From contig NZ_JARVXG010000055.1 in NCBI RefSeq assembly GCF_029848115.1, forward strand, positions 72,501 through 85,089: DNA of 12,589 nt. Direction: 5' to 3'. How positions within the stretch are numbered: the stretch's first letter is position 1; each line of letters begins with the position of its first letter. Origin of the DNA: Methanobacterium formicicum (GTDB lineage: Archaea > Methanobacteriota > Methanobacteria > Methanobacteriales > Methanobacteriaceae). Under the pieces are notes generated by a model that ran no database searches, was not told the origin of the DNA, and was given only the letters and a program-made list of their open reading frames with translations. Made by a program: the position numbers and the translations under genes. Positions 1 through 12,440 of this stretch are shown one piece after another.

Positions 1-2
1 TC

Positions 3-614
3 CCCCTATCAGAAAAGGATGAAAAATCAACAGAAAACCGCACCTACCAGGATTTAACTGGAACTAGGGGAAAACTCATCTCCAGTTACTTACCCTCCAG
101 TGTGGCTCAGCGTAAGGTTCACCTGGATCCAGAATTTACCACCTTTACCTATGGAGATGTGGGCCGAAAGGCAAATTACCTTTTAAAGTTAAATCCTGGT
201 GATTTACTAGTGTTTTATATGGGTTTAACACCTAATTCTGTGGCTGAATATCCGGAAGCCCTGTATATAACTGGTTATTTTACAGTTAAAACGGTTCTGG
301 ATTTTAAAAACATTCCCCTTCCGCAGGTAAAGGGAATCCAGGAAAAATATTCCCATAACTCCCACCTCAAACGAAGATCAGATGAAAACAGTATGGTGCT
401 GGTGGTGGGGAGCCCTGAAAAAAGCAAACTACTGGATAAAGCAATCTTAATTAGTGCAAAAAAATTGAACAAGTTGGGCCGAGCCTATCATGCTGTTTCA
501 CCACCCCTGGAAAAACTGCTGGGTATTAAAGGTTCTATCCAGCGGAGCATCCCCCCACGATTTATAGAAGATACAGATAAACTGGTTAATCTCCGGGAGC
601 TCTTGGGCATGTGA
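3..614 (+). CDS. Nmad3-like putative nucleotide-modification-associated protein, 5' end outside window
   Basis: The frame is open from the first bases of the window through the TGA at 612-614, so the N-terminus lies upstream. A GTG at 102 (context SSVAQRKVHL) is an internal valine rather than a convincing start, because the preceding 33 codons read as normal protein and no Shine-Dalgarno precedes it. Visible motifs are KVHLDPEF, TYGD and GDLLVFYMGL, followed by LYITGYF. From memory, the HLDP...GDLxxFxxGL layout and the PLSEKDEKS...YQDL stretch before it resemble Nmad3 proteins, which occur near phage and archaeal base-modification genes. No catalytic role can be stated for the family. Nmad3 proteins I recall are longer, so roughly a third may be missing. 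The product is probably cytoplasmic, with no membrane segment seen. Coding is certain; the family call is moderate. Confidence 0.6.
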   Translation, partial: PLSEKDEKSTENRTYQDLTGTRGKLISSYLPSSVAQRKVHLDPEFTTFTYGDVGRKANYLLKLNPGDLLVFYMGLTPNSVAEYPEALYITGYFTVKTVLDFKNIPLPQVKGIQEKYSHNSHLKRRSDENSMVLVVGSPEKSKLLDKAILISAKKLNKLGRAYHAVSPPLEKLLGIKGSIQRSIPPRFIEDTDKLVNLRELLGM

Positions 615-693
615 AATATTTAAGTTTCAATATTCCTACCGAAGGCATCCTCCCCTAGAACCCGGAGGTAGATTACTATTAAATTCCAATGAG

Positions 694-730
694 CATTTTT
701 TTCTACCTATTCATTTTTTTTCTACCTATT
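694..730 (+). repeat. Tandem duplicated oligo-T element, probable terminator
   Basis: Two adjacent copies of CAT(7-8)CTACCTATT lie at 694-711 and 712-730, differing only by one T in the run. They sit 80 bases after the stop of the Nmad3-like gene and 41 bases before polX. Archaeal RNA polymerase terminates at oligo-T tracts, so a doubled terminator is the simplest reading. The duplication is seen directly; the function is inferred. Confidence 0.6.
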
Positions 731-737
731 ATTGTAA

Positions 738-748
738 AAAAATTTTAG
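738..748 (+). promoter_or_regulatory. polX: Candidate TATA-like element for polX
   Basis: An A/T-only stretch (AAAAATTTT) is centred roughly 28 bases before the polX ATG. No Shine-Dalgarno-like sequence precedes that ATG. Together these fit a leaderless or nearly leaderless transcript. The better-looking CATATATAAT at 757-766 is too close to the ATG to serve this start. Confidence 0.35.
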
Positions 749-771
749 ACACCATCTCCATATATAATCCC

Positions 772-2478
<1,707 letters not shown>

Positions 2479-2545
2479 AGACGTAATGTATATGGATAGA
2501 GTTCAATCTAATAAACTTATTTTCTTAATTGAATACAGATTAAAT

Positions 2546-2563
2546 TTCTTTATTGATAAAGAA
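2546..2563. terminator. Hairpin between convergent polX and exonuclease genes
   Basis: TTCTTTA and TAAAGAA form a 7-base-pair stem around a TTGA loop in the 103-base gap between two convergent genes. Both strands of the gap also carry short T-runs. It may act as a weak two-way terminator. The stem is A/T-rich, so confidence is low. Confidence 0.35.
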
Positions 2564-2581
2564 TTAAACTCCATCCTTGGT

Positions 2582-3541
<960 letters not shown>

Positions 3542-3603
3542 GGGTAGACTCCGAAAAGGATTGTGAGTATATTTTTCTAATTTTAAAGTAAAGTTTTATA
3601 ACT

Positions 3604-3693
3604 ATTTTCAAGTTCTACAATTTTCAAGTAAATAGTTTGAATTATTTCAAAGTTTCAGAATTATTTTTGGTTATAACCATTCAAGTAATGGTT
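3604..3693. repeat. Repeated TTTCAAGT-type motifs and overlapping hairpins in long intergenic region
   Basis: ATTTTCAAGT occurs exactly at 3604-3613 and 3620-3629, with relatives near 3645 (TTTCAAAGT) and 3680 (TTCAAGT). At 3669-3678 lies the perfect palindrome GGTTATAACC; its right half also pairs with AATGGTT at 3687-3693 (stem 3675-3681 with 3687-3693, loop CAAGT). The two stems exclude each other. This block is upstream of the TATA box at 3743 and could hold operator sites. The remaining 3542-3603 is AT-rich with no further feature seen. Confidence 0.4.
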
Positions 3694-3742
3694 TAGAACT
3701 TATCCTATTTTAAAACCATCCCCTTATTTATGATTGTAGGAC

Positions 3743-3750
3743 CATATATA
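3743..3750 (+). promoter_or_regulatory. TATA box upstream of flavodoxin-PNPOx gene
   Basis: CATATATA at 3743-3750 is a good archaeal TATA box. Transcription would start near 3775, giving a leader of about 120 bases before the TTG at 3898. That leader contains a second ribosome-binding-like GGAGGGGG at 3779-3786 followed by the signal-peptide remnant described separately. Confidence 0.5.
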
Positions 3751-3790
3751 GCAGTATTATTAATTTAATCTCAAGCTTGGAGGGGGAAAA

Positions 3791-3844
3791 TTTAAAAAAT
3801 ATCTTTTTGTTCTGTTGGCACTGGTAGTTGGTTTTGGTTTTTAA
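3791..3844 (+). pseudogene. Possible remnant of a signal-peptide-encoding small gene lacking its start codon
   Basis: Directly after GGAGGGGG at 3779-3786, the frame starting at 3791 reads FKKYLFVLLALVVGFGF and then TAA. Two lysines followed by a hydrophobic run is the pattern of a secretion signal, but the first codon is TTT rather than a start, and the gap to the Shine-Dalgarno (4 bases) is too short. Loss of an ATG by small deletion would explain both. It may instead be a coincidence of T-rich DNA, so confidence is low. Confidence 0.3.
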
Positions 3845-3897
3845 TTAGGGTTTTTTAATGGTTATAATGGGGATTTAGGAGAAGGAGGGAACATAAA

Positions 3898-4839
<942 letters not shown>

Positions 4840-4881
4840 GATTTCCATCATATTACCACAACCTTCCGTTTTACCTTCCCA

Positions 4882-4912
4882 TTTTTTCATTAATTTTTAT
4901 TTACAATTTTAT
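4882..4912 (+). terminator. Oligo-T terminator after flavodoxin-PNPOx gene
   Basis: Runs of six, five and four T follow within 31 bases, beginning 43 bases after the stop codon. Repeated oligo-T tracts without a strong hairpin are the normal archaeal terminator form. Confidence 0.5.
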
Positions 4913-5242
4913 TTGCAACTTAACTTACCAGTTCCATAGCCGGCAAGGGATGTGTTTTACTGGTGAAAAATGAAAAATCTCTAAAACCCTCATAAATCAC
5001 TCGTTACATGTATGGGTAGTCCCTAAAAAACAGGCATTTTAACAAAAATGAAATAACATCATATTGGTGCTTAGGGGAAGTGCGTATGCTTCGTTAAACA
5101 TCTCTATAACGAAGTTCAATTTATAATGATTACTAGTGTAAAGATGAACTTTAAATGGATAGATATAAAATCAAAATAAAATAGTAGTTGATCTGCGTTC
5201 CCGTAATGTGTCAGTGTTATATAATATAAACTACCCTCTCTC
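4913..5242. other. Gene-poor intergenic stretch with a small hairpin
   Basis: No convincing gene is seen on either strand. An inverted repeat CTTCGTTA (5089-5096) with TAACGAAG (5107-5114) forms an 8-base-pair stem with a 10-base loop. AAGTTCA (5112-5118) can alternatively pair with TGAACTT (5145-5151). Near the right end, 5165-5185 reads on the minus strand as TTTTATTTTGATTTTAT, a likely terminator for the toxin gene transcribed into this region. The rest is featureless AT-rich DNA. Confidence 0.4.
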
Positions 5243-5632
5243 CTAATGTATCCTAGAGATTCCCTTTACCTTATCAAAATCAGAATCAAAGGAAACAATT
5301 GTATCTATTTTATATTGCTTCATGAGTTGTAGAGAAACAGAATCTGCAAAAGACAACACACCATCATAGTTCAGGAAGAAACTCATGGCCTGTGAGCTTA
5401 ATTCTTTGTCTATAAACTTAACTTCATGATTATCCTGGATATAATTGTACAAACGGGCACCCATCTTACCTCCCCCCAGACTGCCCACCATGGTAACTGC
5501 CTCGGAAAGAACAACAATAGAGGTCATTTTATCCTGGGCGACGATTTTGGGGAGAATTTCCCGAACCCGTGGGTGCCACTGGTCTTTTTTAATGGATGCA
5601 GCGATGAAAAAGGAGGCATCAATAAAAATCAA
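5243..5632 (-). CDS. vapC: PIN-domain toxin (VapC-like ribonuclease)
   Basis: 129 residues, normal for a single PIN domain. PIN toxins are Mg-dependent ribonucleases that cut tRNA or rRNA when freed from the antitoxin. The acidic active-site residues are visible: D5 in MIFIDASF, E44 in VLSEAV, D97 in FADSVS, and D116/D118 in SFDSDFD. The start is TTG at 5632, sharing bases with the antitoxin stop as TTGA, and GGGGAG lies about 8 bases upstream inside the antitoxin gene. This overlap implies translational coupling with the antitoxin made first. The cellular target cannot be inferred. The family could also be called a general PIN-domain nuclease, but the adjacent AbrB-like gene makes a toxin-antitoxin pair much more likely. 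Confidence 0.88.
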   Translation of the reverse strand: MIFIDASFFIAASIKKDQWHPRVREILPKIVAQDKMTSIVVLSEAVTMVGSLGGGKMGARLYNYIQDNHEVKFIDKELSSQAMSFFLNYDGVLSFADSVSLQLMKQYKIDTIVSFDSDFDKVKGISRIH

Positions 5633-5859
5633 ATCTTTTCTCCCCTTTGGGCTTTCTTTTTAAGTTTTACGGCATCAGTTTCCGGTCCCTCAACCATACC
5701 CAGGATATCCTCAATGATTACCTTTTTCCGGAACTTCAATTCCACACCATTCTCTGTGGGAATCCATTCCAGCACATCCCCAGGACCTACTTTGAATTTT
5801 TTTCTTATTTCGGCAGGAACCACTGTTTGGAAACCCTTTGAAATTTTGGTCTCAGTCAT
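5629..5859 (-). CDS. AbrB/MazE-type antitoxin (swapped-hairpin DNA-binding protein)
   Basis: 76 residues from the ATG at 5859. The N-terminal half (TKISKGFQTVVPAEIRKKFKV, about 4-23) is the classic SpoVT-AbrB swapped-hairpin pattern: a conserved K-x-Q-V-P-AEIR-like strand-loop-helix, followed by GPGDVLEW. The C-terminal part (about 47-76) is charged and would wrap the PIN toxin. A longer reading to 5889 exists, but 5859 is preferred: the residues added upstream (KVIIFYSDI) are outside the family pattern, and the TATA box near 5898-5907 puts the transcript start near 5875, inside the longer reading. Antitoxins of this type usually repress their own operon; a candidate operator palindrome lies at 5882-5892. 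Confidence 0.88.
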   Translation of the reverse strand: MTETKISKGFQTVVPAEIRKKFKVGPGDVLEWIPTENGVELKFRKKVIIEDILGMVEGPETDAVKLKKKAQRGEKI

Positions 5860-5881
5860 TATATCACTGTAAAATATTATA

Positions 5882-5926
5882 ACTTTCAAAGTATTTAAAA
5901 ATATAAAGTATAGTCTTTTTCAAAGT
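5882..5926 (-). promoter_or_regulatory. Toxin-antitoxin promoter with TTTCAAAGT operator-like repeats
   Basis: On the minus strand a TATA-like TTTATATTTT lies at about 5898-5907, 40-odd bases before the antitoxin ATG. ACTTTCAAAGT at 5882-5892 is a perfect 11-base palindrome next to the predicted transcript start, and TTTCAAAGT recurs at 5918-5926 on the other side of the TATA box. This flanking layout fits autoregulation by the AbrB-type antitoxin; binding itself is inferred. Confidence 0.45.
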
Positions 5927-6063
5927 TGATGTGAATCCACATTAATTCAGTAGTAAATTGAGACCAGTTACAAAAATAGAAATCATTTTTGTAAGTTCTT
6001 GCTGAAAAATAAAAGATCTTCTTTTTTCCTGGTTTAAAATTAGTATTATGGTGCGAGTAAGAA

Positions 6064-6074
6064 AGAAAAAAATA
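6064..6074 (-). terminator. Oligo-T terminator after PepSY-like gene
   Basis: On the minus strand the sequence 15-30 bases after the stop codon reads ATTTTTTTCTTTC, including a run of seven T (6066-6072). Confidence 0.5.
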
Positions 6075-6090
6075 AATATTTATAATTATT

Positions 6091-6516
6091 TTACCATTGT
6101 CCGTTGGTTTCTCCAGTAATGGCGTTTACATCCAGACTTCCCACGTAGGTACCATCGGCCTGGTTAAGAGGTACATGCCACCAGGGTGTCCCTTTAACTG
6201 TGTATAATGTAGGGGTGCCGGCCACGTAGGTTTCGCCGAAATCATCTTTTATGGCGTTAACTGCAATCTTCTGGGCTTGAGCTGCTGATATTTTCACCTT
6301 ACTGGTATCATTGGTTTTAACATGGTTATTAGTGGTATGACTACTTTCATTGTGAAGTGTAGCCTTAGTCGTGGTTTTGACAACATTGATGGTGCCATCG
6401 GTGGAATTATTAACCGTCAAATTGGGCACACTGGAATTTTGAGTGGCCATAACATAGGCCACACCAGCAATAATCACTATTGCAGCCACAATCACTAAAA
6501 CAATTTTCCTATCCAT
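6091..6516 (-). CDS. Membrane-anchored PepSY-like domain protein
   Basis: 141 residues from the ATG at 6516, chosen because GAGGTGA stands 6 bases upstream; a longer reading to 6552 would put this Shine-Dalgarno inside the gene. Residues 4-24 (KIVLVIVAAIVIIAGVAYVMA) form one hydrophobic helix after a positive MDRK, so the protein is likely an N-terminally anchored or secreted protein facing outward. A Thr/Asn/Ser-rich linker (about 25-75) with several N-x-S/T sites follows. The C-terminal third has the PepSY pattern: ISAAQAQKIAVNAI, then a strand with WWHVPL, and the ending SLDVNAITGET. PepSY domains are linked with peptidase inhibition or propeptide function, but for this short form no activity is known to me. 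It is divergent from the HTH regulator gene, which may control it. Confidence 0.72.
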   Translation of the reverse strand: MDRKIVLVIVAAIVIIAGVAYVMATQNSSVPNLTVNNSTDGTINVVKTTTKATLHNESSHTTNNHVKTNDTSKVKISAAQAQKIAVNAIKDDFGETYVAGTPTLYTVKGTPWWHVPLNQADGTYVGSLDVNAITGETNGQW

Positions 6517-6582
6517 TTTTTCACCTCTCAAATACTTAAATTTTAGATACAAATACCTTCAAACCTTATTTTCCAAATTAAA

Positions 6583-6670
6583 CCTTATAATTCTAATTTA
6601 CAATTTATGTGCAATTTATATACATAATGACCTCAATAGATATTAACCGTGATTTTACAATATAAAAAGG
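6583..6670. promoter_or_regulatory. Divergent promoter region between PepSY-like gene and HTH regulator
   Basis: For the plus strand, TATAAAAAGG at 6661-6670 is a strong TATA candidate, giving a leader of about 65 bases before the GTG at 6758. For the minus strand, two TATA candidates exist: GTATATAAA (about 6615-6622) and TTATAAGG (about 6583-6590); either fits the ATG at 6516. The proximity suggests shared regulation. Confidence 0.45.
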
Positions 6671-6757
6671 ATAAAAAGGATATTTTTGAGCATATGGTCC
6701 AATATGACAATTTCACATGTTTAATTGAGGGAATTAATATGTATATGGGGTGATTCT

Positions 6758-7084
6758 GTGAATACTACCTATTTCCGTTTATTTTTTGAAAGCCCAGGAA
6801 ACTTTAACCGAGTTAAAATCGTTAATTTACTTAACCAGAGACCTTATAATATTAACCAACTGTCTAAAGAGCTTAATCTGAATTACAGGACAGTTCAACA
6901 CCATATTAAAGTACTTGGAGAAAATATGATGGTTCAATCAGATAGCAATGGATATGGTGCTTTATTTTCTCTTTCTGATGAATTTGATATAGATAAATTT
7001 ATGGAAATTTACAATGCATCACTGGATGAATGTGTATTGGATGAAGATGTTATGAGAAAAAAAGTGCTTAAAATGTTGAAGTAA
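6758..7084 (+). CDS. Small winged helix-turn-helix transcriptional regulator (ArsR-like)
   Basis: 108 residues from GTG at 6758. This start is supported by GGGGTGAT at 6747-6754; the longer reading from TTG at 6725 would add IWGDSV-like residues that look translated from the Shine-Dalgarno. Residues 16-56 show the winged HTH: FNRVKIVNLLNQRPYNIN then QLSKELNLNYRTVQHHIKVL, where NYRTVQHHIKVL is the recognition helix of ArsR-type DNA-binding domains. A wing (MMVQSDSNGYGALFSLS, about 57-73) follows. No metal-binding cysteine pair like that of metal-sensing ArsR proteins is present, so the signal is unknown; the short C-terminus (about 75-108) probably serves dimerisation. It may control the divergent PepSY-like gene, itself, or the zinc-ribbon gene downstream. 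Base composition is visibly more AT-rich than polX. Confidence 0.82.
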   Translation: MNTTYFRLFFESPGNFNRVKIVNLLNQRPYNINQLSKELNLNYRTVQHHIKVLGENMMVQSDSNGYGALFSLSDEFDIDKFMEIYNASLDECVLDEDVMRKKVLKMLK

Positions 7085-7249
7085 AATTTTCAACGTTTAT
7101 ATTAAAAAAACCAGTGAATGTAGACCGAAATTATAAAAAAAGAATCAAACTGTTTTTCTATCGAGGGATACCGTCTTTTTCCCGCCCAGGGTTACCGCCC
7201 CATAAGGTTAAATGAATGATTATAGTATGTAGTATAATAGGTGAATATC
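7085..7249. promoter_or_regulatory. Intergenic region with a 24-base-period direct repeat upstream of zinc-ribbon gene
   Basis: AGGGATACCGTC (7164-7175) and AGGGTTACCGCC (7188-7199) match at 10 of 12 positions and are spaced 24 bases apart, in a GC-rich island unlike the AT-rich surroundings. TATA-like TTATAGTAT follows at about 7220-7228, so the repeats lie just upstream of the likely core promoter, where an activator or repressor would bind. A T5 run at 7152-7156 may end the regulator transcript. Confidence 0.4.
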
Positions 7250-7648
<399 letters not shown>

Positions 7649-7656
7649 TTTAACCC

Positions 7657-7663
7657 TTTTTTT
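7657..7663 (+). terminator. T7 tract after zinc-ribbon gene
   Basis: A run of seven T lies 9 bases after the stop codon, in the 56-base gap before hisG. It may end or attenuate the upstream transcript. A TATA-like ATTTACAATTTATAG (7671-7685) follows, so hisG may have its own promoter. Confidence 0.4.
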
Positions 7664-7704
7664 ACCCTACTATTTACAATTTATAGAACAGTGGAGATAT
7701 TGAA

Positions 7705-8694
<990 letters not shown>

Positions 8695-8712
8695 AAATAG
8701 GATTAAGGTTAT

Positions 8713-8742
8713 AGCCTCCTTAAAGGAGGTTCTCTTTTTTTT
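8713..8742 (+). terminator. Hairpin plus T8 terminator after hisG
   Basis: AGCCTCCT (8713-8720) pairs with AGGAGGTT (8724-8731) over a three-base loop, with one G-T pair. A T-rich run with eight T (about 8735-8742) follows. This looks like a bacterial intrinsic terminator, unusual beside the simple oligo-T tracts elsewhere in the window. Confidence 0.65.
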
Positions 8743-8806
8743 CCATCAAATAAAATAGATTTTGCAGTTTTTTAGTCTAGTTACCCCTGGATTATTCTCC
8801 TTAATT

Positions 8807-9712
8807 TCAAATATCTATTGAAACATTATTATTGTGCAGGAACCGTGTAATCTCCGATTTAATCTTTTCATTATGACCTAATAATGGATGGCCACCATCC
8901 AGCAGGGACAACAGGTGAGCGTGGGGAATTCTTTCAACCAGGGCCTGTGCATTTTCAGGGAGTGCTAAGGGGTCATCTTGGGCACTGATTATCAGTGTTG
9001 GGATTTTTATATCTTCAAAGGGATAGTTTTTGTCATTAGAGCTGTTGAAAATCTCAGGAGATGAAGTGTAAATATCAAAAATGCTCCCCGGGACCCGTGC
9101 ACTAACCGGCAGGAGACTGAATAATAGATCTCTAACTTCAGCTTCGTATTCGGACGTGAGTGTAAATTCCTCAGGCACACCAACCCATTCCTTCTGAACC
9201 CGTGACTGGAAGTAGGTGATGGTTGCCCAGTAAATGAAATCATTTCGAAAGAATATATTGAATATAGCCTTAGGCATGATGGGGCCCTTCCCCGGGGCTG
9301 CAGGAGAAACAAGAATAAGTGCTGAAACACGCTCGGGGTGACGCAAGGTGAACTGTATGGATGATGTTGAACCGGCAGAATAACCAACCAAAGCTGTCTT
9401 CTCGATATCAAGGTAGTCTAAAAGAGAAGCGTAGATATCAGCCTGCATTGCTACACTGGCTTTCTTGGGTATAGATGAACGCAGATAACCAAACCGTGAA
9501 ACCGATATAACCTGGAACTTTGCATCGATGGTCTTATTTGCCATCATCAAACCCTGATCAAAGCCACCAGCATTGCCATGCACGGCCAGTATGGGATAAC
9601 CCTCCCCGGTTCTAGCATACTCGATTGATCCATGGTTAGTATCAATCACCTTGCTGTCCAGGTTGTGGATATACTCCCTTATCCTTTGCATTTCACTATG
9701 GAAACGGGTCAT
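8807..9712 (-). CDS. Alpha/beta-fold hydrolase
   Basis: 301 residues from ATG at 9712 (MTRFHSEMQRIREY); reading from the GTG at 9754 would add 14 residues without a clear Shine-Dalgarno, while a weak GGTG precedes the ATG. The order of motifs is that of a serine hydrolase: HGNAGGFD at 45-52 supplies the oxyanion hole, GYSAGS at 110-115 has the nucleophile S112, SAQDDPLAL near 244 supplies the acidic residue (D246 or D247), and GGHPLLGH (274-281) the histidine H275. The cap region between about 145 and 225 is where substrate choice would lie. No signal peptide is seen. The substrate (ester, epoxide or C-C bond) cannot be told. It follows the SRPBCC/VOC gene cluster on the same strand after a 127-base gap, so co-transcription is possible but not shown. 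Confidence 0.85.
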   Translation of the reverse strand: MTRFHSEMQRIREYIHNLDSKVIDTNHGSIEYARTGEGYPILAVHGNAGGFDQGLMMANKTIDAKFQVISVSRFGYLRSSIPKKASVAMQADIYASLLDYLDIEKTALVGYSAGSTSSIQFTLRHPERVSALILVSPAAPGKGPIMPKAIFNIFFRNDFIYWATITYFQSRVQKEWVGVPEEFTLTSEYEAEVRDLLFSLLPVSARVPGSIFDIYTSSPEIFNSSNDKNYPFEDIKIPTLIISAQDDPLALPENAQALVERIPHAHLLSLLDGGHPLLGHNEKIKSEITRFLHNNNVSIDI

Positions 9713-9839
9713 TCTGGCACCACTACCTAAATTATGTTTCACCACAAATGTCACGAAGAATTGTTAGTTCTTCAGTTTTTACCGCACTTTAGGTCGGATT
9801 CTCTCATTACATCCATGCATTCCATAAATCTTTTCTTTT

Positions 9840-10301
9840 CTATTTTTCAACCAGGTCTTTAAGCTTTTTAAGGGCTTCCTGCCACATGTTCTGGTACATT
9901 TTTTTATAATCAGGAGGTATATCCCTAACTGGAAACTGTTCAATCAGAACTTCAGTGGAACCATTTAACTCTTTTAACGTGTAATTTTCAAGGGCACCAG
10001 CATACACTGTAGCCTCTTTACTGGTAATATCTTCTTTACCTTCCTCCACCATGCCAATGTTTTCAATTGAGACGAATTCGTAAGGCTTATTCTCTTTAAC
10101 TTGGAATACTGTGCCGGACATCTTACCAGACTCATCAGGTGCGAGAAAAAGTATCTTACTTCCCTCACTCCAGTCACCCACGAAATGGGAGCCAGGCATA
10201 AACACAGCAGTCCACAGGGGATATGTTTTCTTTCCCAGCATCACTTCCCACACTTTTTTTCGGGGTGCATCTATAACTATTGAGAAATCCAGTTTTTCCA
10301 T
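9840..10301 (-). CDS. SRPBCC (START/Bet v1-like) domain protein
   Basis: 153 residues making one SRPBCC domain, a fold with a deep hydrophobic pocket that binds lipids or other small molecules. The N-terminus has the family pattern SIVIDAPRKKVWEVM (7-21), then YPLWTAVFMPGS (27-38), central strands (about 49-82), and a C-terminal helix (about 131-152, MYQNMWQEALKKLKDL). Length is normal and no signal peptide is seen. GGAG lies about 10 bases before the ATG. It is 50 bases after the PhnB-like VOC gene and transcribed with it in the same direction. It is more diverged from the AHSA1 pattern than its two relatives in this cluster (no WWGPRG motif). Ligand and role are unknown. Confidence 0.8.
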   Translation of the reverse strand: MEKLDFSIVIDAPRKKVWEVMLGKKTYPLWTAVFMPGSHFVGDWSEGSKILFLAPDESGKMSGTVFQVKENKPYEFVSIENIGMVEEGKEDITSKEATVYAGALENYTLKELNGSTEVLIEQFPVRDIPPDYKKMYQNMWQEALKKLKDLVEK

Positions 10302-10351
10302 AAATCAAACACTCCTTGTGTAAAGCTGTTATTTTTCATCTATTCTACTGA

Positions 10352-10828
<477 letters not shown>

Positions 10829-10846
10829 TTTCAATCCCTCCTGTTG

Positions 10847-11335
<489 letters not shown>

Positions 11336-11392
11336 ATTAATCACCTATTTGGGAATAATTATTATTGAACCTTAAAATTGGAACAAACCAAA

Positions 11393-12208
<816 letters not shown>

Positions 12209-12257
12209 GCTCTAACACCTCTTTTCAACTAAGAAATGAATAAAAATCTTTAATTAT

Positions 12258-12298
12258 TTTAAATCCCCCTTTCAACTACTTTTTTAAATCCCCTTTCA
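12258..12298 (-). promoter_or_regulatory. Two near-identical promoter-like repeats upstream of the VOC/SRPBCC cluster
   Basis: On the minus strand TGAAAGGGG(G)ATTTAAA occurs at 12283-12298 and again at 12258-12274, differing by one G, with about 25 bases between the centres. Each copy has a purine-rich segment followed by a TTTAAA core, the order of an archaeal BRE and TATA box. Transcript starts near 12260 and 12235 would give leaders of about 52 and 27 bases for the fusion gene. The repeats may equally be operator half-sites. Confidence 0.45.
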
Positions 12299-12396
12299 CC
12301 TCCTTGTGAATCGAATAACTTATGATTAAATCATTCATCATAGCAATGAATCATTCTAAATCATATTGTCACACCGTAATACACTATATTTATTTT

Positions 12397-12439
12397 AGAA
12401 TAATTAGATTTCCATTACAGAATTATTAGATTTCTATTA
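12397..12439. repeat. Tandem 21-base direct repeat
   Basis: AGAATAATTAGATTTCCATTA (12397-12417 in part shown as 20 bases or fewer: AGAATAATTAGATTTCCATT) and AGAATTATTAGATTTCTATT (12419-12438) match at all but two positions, extending by one more A, and are separated by one base. They lie immediately after the stop codon of the partial gene at the right edge, in AT-rich DNA. Confidence 0.55.
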
Positions 12440-12440
12440 T

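Noticed and set aside
757..766. CATATATAAT as the polX TATA box
   Set aside because: It ends 5 bases before the ATG, so transcription would begin inside the gene.
4927..4964. ACCAGT/ACTGGT inverted repeat around GCCGGC
   Set aside because: Six-base arms 26 bases apart are expected by chance; no insertion-sequence or attachment-site context.
5089..5151. Attenuator or small RNA from alternative stems
   Set aside because: The two stems overlap by only three bases, no promoter or gene is positioned to use them, and the stems are A/T-rich.
5426..5872. 148-codon plus-strand open frame across the toxin-antitoxin pair
   Set aside because: Antisense shadow: the minus-strand frames carry clear AbrB and PIN motifs, while this frame is Phe/Ser-rich with no recognisable domain.
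9007..9411. 134-codon minus-strand open frame inside the alpha/beta hydrolase gene
   Set aside because: Overlaps the hydrolase in another frame, across its nucleophile region; composition is unlike a protein.
12397..12439. Start of a CRISPR array
   Set aside because: Only two copies, separated by one base with no spacer, imperfect, and no cas gene seen.
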